Under the pieces are notes generated by a model, which was not told where the DNA came from, made no database searches, and saw only the letters and a program-made list of their open reading frames with translations. Positions 57,708 to 64,000 of a DNA stretch of 64,000 nucleotides are shown in pieces. Position 1 is the stretch's first letter; each line of letters opens with the position of its first letter. The stretch is from Clostridiales bacterium (GTDB taxonomy: Bacteria; Bacillota; Clostridia; Christensenellales; Borkfalkiaceae): NCBI GenBank assembly GCA_015069485.1, contig SVIM01000001.1:27662-91661 (forward strand). The letters run 5' to 3'. The position numbers and the translations under genes were made by a program.

Positions 57708-59006
57708 ATGATTTGGAACGAAACAAAAGAGTGTATGTCAAGGGAGGAGATGACTAAGCTTCAAAGCAAAAGGCTTGTAAAGTTAGTCGACTACGTTTAC
57801 CATAACGTCCCCTTCTACCGCAAAAAAATGCAGGCTTTGGGTATTATTCCCGCAGATATTAAAGGGATTGAAGATATTACTAAGCTTCCCTTTACCACCA
57901 AAGACGATTTAAGGGACAATTATCCCTTTGGGCTTTTTGCTAGACCTCATTCGGAAATAGTTCGTATTCACGCATCTTCAGGCACTACGGGCAAGGCGAC
58001 GGTAGTAGGCTACACCCGATACGATTTAGAGGTGTGGGCAGAGTGCGTTGCGCGCTGTATGACTATGGCGGGCATAGGTCGCGACGATATAGTGCAGGTT
58101 GCATACGGCTACGGCTTATTTACCGGCGGGTTAGGTGCGCATAGCGGTGCAGAAAAAATAGGCGCAATGGTAGTGCCTATGAGTACGGGTAACTCTAAAA
58201 AACTAACCGATATGATGGTGGACTTCGGCGCAACGGCAATCGCGTGTACGCCTTCCTATTTATTACATATTTCCGAAGTGTTAGAAAACGGAGGAATGCT
58301 CGATAAAATTAAACTTAAATCGGCCATATGTGGGGCTGAACCTTGGACGGAGAAGATGCGCCAAGAGATTGAAGGTAAGTTAAATATTACCGCGCACGAC
58401 ATTTATGGCTTAAGCGAAATTATGGGCCCCGGCGTTGCTTGCGACTGTGAATATCACGAAGGCTTGCACGTTTGCGAGGATCATTTCTACCCCGAAATCG
58501 TAGATAGTAAAACGCTTGAACCCGTTGCCGAAGGCGAGCTTGGCGAGCTTGTGTTTACCACCTTAACCAAGGAAGGTATTCCCCTTATAAGATACAGAAC
58601 CAAGGACTTAACCTCCATCACTCGCGACAAGTGTAAATGTGGCAGAACGAGCGCAAGAATTTCCCGCTTTAAGGGCAGGTCGGACGATATGCTAATTATT
58701 CGTGGCGTAAACGTATTCCCCAGCCAAGTAGAAGCAGCGCTTATCGACGTTGAAGAAGTAACGCCCCACTATATGATGATAGTTGATAGAGTAAATAATT
58801 TGGATCAGCTTGAAATTCAAGTGGAAGTGGACAGTAAATATTATACCGACGAAATTAAGGGTATAGAAAAATTGAATAAAAAAATCGAGCACGTAATTCA
58901 GCAGGCGCTTGGTATTAAGGCTAAAATAAAAATCGTAGAGCCTATGTCGTTAAAGCGTAGCGAAGGCAAAGCCGTTCACGTAATCGATAAGCGTAAATTA
59001 GTTTAA
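57708..59006 (+). CDS. Phenylacetate-CoA ligase family enzyme (copy 2)
   Basis: The 432-residue paralogue of the 54081 gene carries HASSGTTGKATVVGYT, YGLSEIMGPGV and RYRTKDLTSI. ATG 57708 is preferred over 57702, because AGAGG then stands 7 nt upstream and the protein begins MIWNE like copy 1 (MIWSK). The two ligases flank iorAB and may prefer different aryl acids (phenyl-, hydroxyphenyl- or indole-acetate), which is inference. Confidence 0.88.
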   Translation: MIWNETKECMSREEMTKLQSKRLVKLVDYVYHNVPFYRKKMQALGIIPADIKGIEDITKLPFTTKDDLRDNYPFGLFARPHSEIVRIHASSGTTGKATVVGYTRYDLEVWAECVARCMTMAGIGRDDIVQVAYGYGLFTGGLGAHSGAEKIGAMVVPMSTGNSKKLTDMMVDFGATAIACTPSYLLHISEVLENGGMLDKIKLKSAICGAEPWTEKMRQEIEGKLNITAHDIYGLSEIMGPGVACDCEYHEGLHVCEDHFYPEIVDSKTLEPVAEGELGELVFTTLTKEGIPLIRYRTKDLTSITRDKCKCGRTSARISRFKGRSDDMLIIRGVNVFPSQVEAALIDVEEVTPHYMMIVDRVNNLDQLEIQVEVDSKYYTDEIKGIEKLNKKIEHVIQQALGIKAKIKIVEPMSLKRSEGKAVHVIDKRKLV

Positions 59007-59030
59007 ATTTTTTGATAAGGAGGTATTTTT

Positions 59031-59459
59031 ATGTTTGCTAAACAGTTATCAGTTTTTTTAGAAAATAGACAAGGGCGTTTAGGAGAGGTTTTAACCGTTT
59101 TAAAGGAAAACGACGTTAATATTCTTTCTATAAGCCTTGCCGACACTACCGAATTCGGGCTTTTAAGATTGATGGTAAACGACCCTGAAAAGGGTAAGGA
59201 AAGGCTTAAGGAAAAGGGCTTTTCTACAATGCTTTCTAACGTTTTAATCGTCGCTTTACAGCATAAGGCAGGTAGCTTGCAAAAGGTTTTACAAATTATA
59301 TCTGAAAACGGCGAAAACGTAGAATATATGTACGGCTTATCGGCTAACGGCGACGATGCTTCCGTGGTTTTAAAGGTTTCTAACGATAGTAAGGTAGAAA
59401 AGGTTTTAGCGGAAAACGGAGTAAAAACGCTTACGAACGAGCAGGTATCCGCCCTTTAA
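59031..59459 (+). CDS. Tandem ACT-domain protein
   Basis: The 142-residue protein consists of two ACT domains (AKQLSVFLENRQGRLGEVLTVLKENDVNILSISL and a second from ~70, ALQHKAGSLQKVLQIISENG). Stand-alone ACT pairs commonly follow IOR/phenylacetate-CoA ligase genes and are thought to sense aromatic amino acids. AAGGAGG precedes the ATG. Last clear gene of the operon. Confidence 0.88.
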   Translation: MFAKQLSVFLENRQGRLGEVLTVLKENDVNILSISLADTTEFGLLRLMVNDPEKGKERLKEKGFSTMLSNVLIVALQHKAGSLQKVLQIISENGENVEYMYGLSANGDDASVVLKVSNDSKVEKVLAENGVKTLTNEQVSAL

Positions 59460-59508
59460 TTTGTTACCTTTTAATTTATGTAAGGAATAAAATAATTATT
59501 TAAGGCAA

Positions 59509-59542
59509 AAATTTAAACCGTAATACTTTACGGTTTAAATTT
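59509..59542. other. Perfect 15-bp inverted repeat between ACT gene and amidohydrolase
   Basis: AAATTTAAACCGTAA-TACT-TTACGGTTTAAATTT ends 8 nt before GGAG of the next gene. There is no T-run, so it is more likely an RNA structure in the 5' region than a terminator. Confidence 0.55.
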
Positions 59543-59564
59543 GCATTATGGAGCAATTAGCTTT

Positions 59565-60383
59565 ATGGTAATAGACTTTCACGCACACGCGTTCCCCGAT
59601 AAAATCGCCGTTCCAACTATAAAAATGCTGGCTGAAAAAGGCGGTATTCCCGCATACTTAAACGGAACGCTACAAAATTTGCACCAAAGCATGCAACAAA
59701 ACGGGATTAATATTTGCATTAATCTTCCCGTGGTTACTAAAATTGAGCAGTTTGATTCGATAAATAACTTTGCGATGCAAGTTAATAACGCTTATAAAGA
59801 CGAGGAATATAAAATAATTTCCTTTGCAGGCATACATCCTGCGTGCCAAAATATTCCCGAAAAGATGCGCTTTATTAAAGATAGCGGTTTTTTAGGAATA
59901 AAGCTTCATCCCGACTACCAAGGTACCTTTTTTGATGACGATGGCTACTTTGAAATTTTAAAGCAGGCAAAGGATTTAGGCTTAATCGTTTCCGTCCACG
60001 CTGGTATAGACGGCGGATTTAAGGGGCTTCCAGTAAAATGTCCCCCTCAAATTGCTAAAAAGGTTATTAACAGGCTCGGTGGCTATGAAAAATTAATCCT
60101 TGCCCATATGGGTGGTAATCATATGGTAAAAGAGGTTAACGAGTATCTTGCCGGCGAAAAGGTTTTCTTTGATACGGGCTACGCGTTAAACGATAACGGA
60201 CATACGGACCAAGAGATTATGGATACCATAAACGCGCACGGCGAGGATAAAATTTTGTTTGCAACCGATAGTCCTTGGGGGGATATGCGCCAAAATTTAG
60301 CACGCTTAAACTCGTTAAATCTTTCAACGGAAGCAAAAAATAAAATACTTTATAAAAACGCTGAAAAATTATTAAATATTTAA
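59565..60383 (+). CDS. Metal-dependent hydrolase of the amidohydrolase-2 / TIM-barrel type
   Basis: The 272-residue protein starts MVIDFHAHAFPDKI (metal HxH), with GIKLHPDYQGTF, VSVHAGIDG, LAHMGGNHM and LFATDSPWGD as further metal-site motifs. ATG 59565 has GGAG upstream; the ORF track's TTG at 59541 lies inside a hairpin. Family members hydrolyse or decarboxylate carboxylated rings; no exact substrate is evident. Its position after the aromatic operon may be meaningful. Confidence 0.8.
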   Translation: MVIDFHAHAFPDKIAVPTIKMLAEKGGIPAYLNGTLQNLHQSMQQNGINICINLPVVTKIEQFDSINNFAMQVNNAYKDEEYKIISFAGIHPACQNIPEKMRFIKDSGFLGIKLHPDYQGTFFDDDGYFEILKQAKDLGLIVSVHAGIDGGFKGLPVKCPPQIAKKVINRLGGYEKLILAHMGGNHMVKEVNEYLAGEKVFFDTGYALNDNGHTDQEIMDTINAHGEDKILFATDSPWGDMRQNLARLNSLNLSTEAKNKILYKNAEKLLNI

Positions 60384-60384
60384 C

Positions 60385-60417
60385 AAAAATTCCTGTGGTA
60401 ACTCCACGGGAATTTTT
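60385..60417 (+). terminator. Terminator after the amidohydrolase gene
   Basis: AAAAATTCCTGTGG-TAACT-CCACGGGAATTTTT pairs with one mismatch and is flanked by A/T runs. Confidence 0.75.
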
Positions 60418-60505
60418 GAATTTTGCACGATATTATAACAAAAATCTAAATATTTGAACGATATTCAACATAAATATTTTGCACTAAATTATTTTCGCTT
60501 TGCCC

Positions 60506-60534
60506 TTGTATTTTTTTTAGCTTTGTGGTACAAT
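60506..60534 (+). promoter_or_regulatory. Promoter of the plsC-type gene
   Basis: TTGTAT (60506-60511), a 17-bp spacer and TACAAT (60529-60534) with a TGG extended -10. The leader repeats (A)CCGC(C/T)TTATAAA twice. Confidence 0.55.
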
Positions 60535-60643
60535 AAACGGGAAGGCAATCGCATTACAAATCAAAAGGCAACCGCTTTATAAAAACAAAGACACCGCCTT
60601 ATAAATCAAAAAGGCAATCGAAAAAAATTTACGAGAGAAGAAT

Positions 60644-61468
60644 ATGTACTACAAGCACGACCTTAATTACACATACCCCGAGCGTAGCGACGAGCATATG
60701 CTTGAGCTCAAACGCACTCGCGAGCTTACGCTTGACGAAAATTACGAATATATGCCCAAGGGCGTTTGGTTCAAAATTAAGCGCGCCTTAGTTGCAACGC
60801 TACTTAATTTAATAGTTTTTCCCATAATGCACCTAACTCACGGCTTAAAAATTTACGGGCGTGAAAATTTAAAAAAGCATAAAAAGGAGCTTAAAAACGG
60901 AGCGATAACTATTTCTAACCACGTTTTTATGTGGGACTATCTTTGCGTGTTAAAGGCAATTCGCCCTCACATAAGCTATTTCCCTGCGTGGAAGCCTAAC
61001 TTTGAAAGTGGCTTTCAATCGTTTATGCGAATAGTTGGCGGAATCCCTATTCCCGAAGGCGACTATAAATCAATTAAGGCGTTTAAAAAGGGGATGGACG
61101 AGGTGCTTGAAAGCGGTAATTGGCTACACGTTTTCCCCGAAGGCTCGCTTTGGTATTTTTATCCTGATATCCGTCCGCTCAAGCTTGCGGCGTTTAATTA
61201 CGCCGTTAAGTACGATAAGCCTTTAATTCCTATTTCTATGTCCTTCCGTCCGCGCACGGGGTTTAGAAAAATTTTCGGAAAAGGACCCTTCGTTGATTTG
61301 CATATAGCAGAGCCGTTGTATGCAGATAAATCCTTGCCCTGTCGCGAGGCGGCTAAAGACCTTCGTAAAAGGGCGTACGCCATTATGCAACAAATGAACG
61401 GGATTTTCCCAGGGGATGAAAACTACAACGAGGAACACGACTTCGAAAACTATAAAAAAACAATGTAA
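60644..61468 (+). CDS. 1-acyl-sn-glycerol-3-phosphate acyltransferase (PlsC-like)
   Basis: The 274-residue protein has a hydrophobic segment near 46-66, then SNHVFMWDYL (the HX4D catalytic motif, H93-D98) and HVFPEGSLWYF (~158-168). It transfers an acyl chain onto lysophosphatidate in phospholipid synthesis at the membrane. The N-terminal ~40 residues are polar and not part of the family core. GAGAG precedes the ATG. Confidence 0.88.
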   Translation: MYYKHDLNYTYPERSDEHMLELKRTRELTLDENYEYMPKGVWFKIKRALVATLLNLIVFPIMHLTHGLKIYGRENLKKHKKELKNGAITISNHVFMWDYLCVLKAIRPHISYFPAWKPNFESGFQSFMRIVGGIPIPEGDYKSIKAFKKGMDEVLESGNWLHVFPEGSLWYFYPDIRPLKLAAFNYAVKYDKPLIPISMSFRPRTGFRKIFGKGPFVDLHIAEPLYADKSLPCREAAKDLRKRAYAIMQQMNGIFPGDENYNEEHDFENYKKTM

Positions 61469-61632
61469 AATTATTTTAAAAAACAGTTTAGTTGGGGCAT
61501 ACTACGGCACTAATTTAAAAAATAACGCAAAATTTAGGCTCTTTTTACAAAATTATTTTGCCTATCTAATTCGTTTTATAGCCCGCGTTGCCGTCCGTCT
61601 AAAATTTATTAAAATTATTTTTATAAAAGGTA

Positions 61633-61661
61633 TTGATTTTTATATAATTGTCTATTATAAT
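61633..61661 (+). promoter_or_regulatory. Promoter of uraA-upp
   Basis: TTGATT (61633-61638), a 17-bp spacer and TATAAT (61656-61661). The leader is about 55 nt with no visible riboswitch or PyrR-type antiterminator. Confidence 0.65.
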
Positions 61662-61722
61662 GGCTTTAATAAAACGGCAAAGCTTTTGTCTTTATATTAA
61701 CTAAAATTTTTGGAGGAAACAA

Positions 61723-63132
61723 ATGAAAAACACCAACCTTATTTACGGCGTTAGCGATAAGCCCGGTATTTGGAAAACGATTGTATTCGCCTTTCAGCAG
61801 GTTTTAGCAATCCTTGCAGCAACTATCGTAGTGCCCGTAATAATCAACACCAGTGATGCAGGCGTTGCAGCGGGCGCCGCTATGTCCCAGTCGGCAGCGT
61901 TAGTCGGCGCAGGCTTAGGAACCTTGGTATATTTAATATTTACCAAATTTAAAAGCCCCGTATTTTTAGGCTCTTCCTTTGCGTTCATAGGCTCTATGTG
62001 CGCGGCCTTTGGCGGTGCAGGCGCGTATCTTTCCGCAGGTTATCTCGGCTTAATTTTAGGCGCGGCTTTCGCGGGACTTGTATATGTAATTATTGCAGCC
62101 GTGGTTAAGTTCGTAGGGGTTGGTTGGCTCGATAAAATAATGCCTGCTTCAGTAGTAGGTCCTACCGTTGCAGTAATCGGACTTTCTCTTTCCGGCAACG
62201 CCGTTGGCGACTTGTTTAAAGGCGGCGTGCTCGACGCAGCTGGCGCGTCTGTTGCATCACCCTTCGTCGCTTTACTTTGCGGTTTAGTAACCTTGGCAAC
62301 GGTTATAATTTGCTCTGTTTACGGCAAAAAAATGCTTAAAATGATTCCTTTTATTTTAGGTATTTTAGCAGGTTATATCGTAGCGGCAATCTTCACCGTA
62401 ATCGGAATAGTAGCAGAAGTACCCGAATTGCAGGTTATCAACTTCGGCTTATTTGCAAATATGCAATGGTTGCCTGAATTTACTTTCGTTAAGGCGTTCG
62501 AAGGCCTTGGAAGCGTTGCAGATTTTAATTGGGGCGCATATATAGTCACTTTAATCGTTGCTTACGTTCCCGTGGCGTTCGTTGTTTTCGCAGAGCATAT
62601 TGCAGACCATAAAAACATTTCTTCCATAATCGGCACCGACCTTACCAAGGACCCCGGTCTTCATAGAACGCTTATGGGTGACGGTATAGGCTCTATGGTC
62701 GGCGCAATTTTCGGCGGTTGCCCTAACACCACTTACGGCGAATCCGTAGGCTGCGTGGCAATTTCCGGCAACGCTTCTATCGTAACTATTTTTACTGCGG
62801 CAATAATTTGTATTATTTCTGCGTTCGTTGCACCCTTCGTAACCTTCCTTTCCACCATACCCTCTTGCGTAATGGGTGGCGTTTGCGTGGCTCTTTACGG
62901 CTTTATAGCTGTTTCCGGCTTAAAGATGCTTCAAAAGGTAGACTTAAACGAAAACCGCAACCTTTTCACAGTATCTGCAATTTTAATAGCAGGCGTAGGC
63001 GGTATGGTTATTAATATCGGTGCGGTAACTATAACCTCAGTTGCGTGCGCGCTTATTCTCGGCATATTAGTTAACCTTTTAACCTCTAAGGCTGCAAAAA
63101 ACGAAGAAGAATCCAACGACGAAAATAATTAA
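61723..63132 (+). CDS. Uracil/xanthine permease (NCS2 family)
   Basis: The 469-residue membrane protein has about 14 hydrophobic segments. [17 protein letters not shown] and [19 protein letters not shown] are NCS2 motifs. Pairing with upp indicates uracil as substrate (uraA/pyrP type). TTGGAGG precedes the ATG. Confidence 0.92.
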   Translation: MKNTNLIYGVSDKPGIWKTIVFAFQQVLAILAATIVVPVIINTSDAGVAAGAAMSQSAALVGAGLGTLVYLIFTKFKSPVFLGSSFAFIGSMCAAFGGAGAYLSAGYLGLILGAAFAGLVYVIIAAVVKFVGVGWLDKIMPASVVGPTVAVIGLSLSGNAVGDLFKGGVLDAAGASVASPFVALLCGLVTLATVIICSVYGKKMLKMIPFILGILAGYIVAAIFTVIGIVAEVPELQVINFGLFANMQWLPEFTFVKAFEGLGSVADFNWGAYIVTLIVAYVPVAFVVFAEHIADHKNISSIIGTDLTKDPGLHRTLMGDGIGSMVGAIFGGCPNTTYGESVGCVAISGNASIVTIFTAAIICIISAFVAPFVTFLSTIPSCVMGGVCVALYGFIAVSGLKMLQKVDLNENRNLFTVSAILIAGVGGMVINIGAVTITSVACALILGILVNLLTSKAAKNEEESNDENN

Positions 63133-63146
63133 ATAAGGAAATTTTT

Positions 63147-63785
63147 ATGAAAACTTACGATAACGTTCATATTTTAGATCACCCCCTAATAAGGCATAAG
63201 CTTGCCATTATTAGAAATAAAGATACCGATACCAAGCAGTTCCGCGATATAATTAAAGAGTTAGCTATGCTTATGGCGTACGAAAGCTTTAAGGATATCC
63301 CCACGCAAGAGGTGGAGGTAGAAACTCCTTTAGAGGTTACCAAGCAAACCGTCATTAAAGAAAATTCCGTGGCAATAGTCCCTATCCTTCGCGCAGGGCT
63401 TGGCATGGTAGACGGCGTTTTGGCGCTTTTCCCCGCAGCAAAAATCGGGCATATCGGCTTATGCCGTAATGAAGAAACCTTAGAGCCCGAAGAATATTAT
63501 TGCAAGCTTCCCACCAATATTGAAGAAAAGGTGGTAATGGTAATCGACCCTATGCTTGCAACGGGCGGTAGCGCTTGCGACGCAATTAATATGCTTAAAA
63601 AGCGTGGCTGTAAAAAAATTAAGCTTTTATCTATTATCGCTGCGCCGGAAGGGGTTAAGGTAGTTGCCGAAAATCACCCCGATGTAGAGGTTTATATTTC
63701 AACCTTAGATAGATGCCTTAACGAGCACGGTTATATTTTGCCTGGCTTAGGCGACGCTGGCGACAGAATTTTTGGCACTAAATAA
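63147..63785 (+). CDS. upp: Uracil phosphoribosyltransferase
   Basis: The 212-residue enzyme makes UMP from uracil and [23 protein letters not shown] opens the chain, [18 protein letters not shown] is the PRPP loop and [14 protein letters not shown] the uracil site. It lies 14 nt after the permease gene, forming a uracil salvage operon. Confidence 0.96.
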   Translation: MKTYDNVHILDHPLIRHKLAIIRNKDTDTKQFRDIIKELAMLMAYESFKDIPTQEVEVETPLEVTKQTVIKENSVAIVPILRAGLGMVDGVLALFPAAKIGHIGLCRNEETLEPEEYYCKLPTNIEEKVVMVIDPMLATGGSACDAINMLKKRGCKKIKLLSIIAAPEGVKVVAENHPDVEVYISTLDRCLNEHGYILPGLGDAGDRIFGTK

Positions 63786-63830
63786 CAAAAACCAAGGTGA
63801 CTTAAAAATCTTTTCTAAACTCGTAAAATT

Positions 63831-63870
63831 AAAAGAAGTAGTGTTTGCTTTAAACACTACTTCTTTTTTT
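63831..63870. terminator. Bidirectional terminator after upp
   Basis: AAAAGAAGTAGTGTTT-GCTTT-AAACACTACTTCTTTT is a perfect 16-bp stem with T-runs on both strands. Confidence 0.88.
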
Positions 63871-63894
63871 ATAATATAACGACAAAAACGAAAT

Positions 63895-63999
63895 TTACTT
63901 TTTTATCACTTTTTTGCACCAAGTGCGCTTGTTGCATTTGGGGCACTTTAGGTAACGGGTAGTTCCCATGTGCATCGCATTAAGTGCCTGCGTATAGGT
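63895..63999 (-). CDS. C-terminal end of an unknown protein with a zinc-ribbon-like tail (partial)
   Basis: Reading the minus strand from the window edge gives 34 codons and TAA, ending YLKCPKCNKRTWCKKVIKK. The CPKC...C pattern resembles the zinc-ribbon tail seen on small clostridial membrane proteins. The frame was not in the supplied track because it is cut by the window. The upstream part is needed to identify it. It converges with upp. Confidence 0.5.
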   Translation of the reverse strand, partial: TYTQALNAMHMGTTRYLKCPKCNKRTWCKKVIKK

Positions 64000-64000
64000 A

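Noticed and set aside
61662-61722. PyrR-type or uracil-responsive attenuator before the uracil permease
   Set aside because: The leader is about 55 nt and shows no antiterminator/terminator pair.

Overview
The window looks like a chromosomal segment of an uncultured, anaerobic, low-to-moderate-GC Bacillota (Clostridia-type) bacterium. The basis is strong AGGAGG-type ribosome binding sites, textbook TTGACA-17-TATAAT promoters, a SipW-type signal peptidase, a SpoIIE-like phosphatase, a PepV-type dipeptidase, ferredoxin-dependent indolepyruvate oxidoreductase and intergenic palindromes of the kind common in gut Clostridia. I cannot name a genus. No phage, integrase, transposase or CRISPR array is visible.

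Layout. 1-0.7 kb: 3' end of nadA and an Rrf2 regulator. 0.7-4 kb: two large clusters of short palindromic and tandem repeats around a SipW-type secreted protein. 4-15.8 kb: a probable cell-surface export and assembly locus on the + strand, with a second SipW-type substrate, a SipW-like signal peptidase, a membrane-tethered McrB-like AAA+ ATPase, an unknown zinc-ribbon protein, an ABC-2 transporter pair, a large beta-helix-like secreted protein and a lipoprotein with collagen-like and InlB-type repeats. This is the best candidate for an undescribed system. 15.9-27.4 kb: housekeeping genes (CPBP protease, tRNA-Ser, PepV, RadC, pyridoxal kinase, XRE membrane regulator, SpoIIE-like phosphatase, lipid kinase, CCA-adding enzyme, RmuC). 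27.6-31.3 kb: a giant surface protein built of about 130-residue repeats. 31.5-32.5 kb: rpsF-ssb-rpsR. 32.8-34.2 kb: a GH43 enzyme.

34.4-42 kb: a minus-strand branched-chain amino acid operon (ilvB-ilvN-ilvD-leuC-leuD-leuB, then yggS) behind a consensus promoter. 42.7-44.8 kb: an EF-G-2-type translational GTPase. 45.4-52.3 kb: a hexuronide-use locus (GH2 glycosidase, AraC regulator, GPH symporter, mannonate dehydratase, SDR oxidoreductase). 52.5-60.4 kb: a sodium symporter followed by ligase-iorA-iorB-ligase-ACT, which fits fermentation of aromatic amino acids via aryl pyruvates and aryl-acyl-CoA. A metal-dependent hydrolase lies beyond it. 60.6-63.8 kb: PlsC-type acyltransferase, uracil permease and upp. 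The window ends inside a minus-strand gene with a C-terminal zinc ribbon.

Regulatory architecture is unusually legible. I found two genes with leaderless-mRNA geometry, a divergent promoter pair sharing one palindromic -35 box, a perfect 10-bp inverted repeat over a -35 box, hairpin arrays before the surface genes, and several families of tandem satellites (36, 23 and 67 bp). All calls come from reading the sequence and the supplied ORF track; no database search was run.
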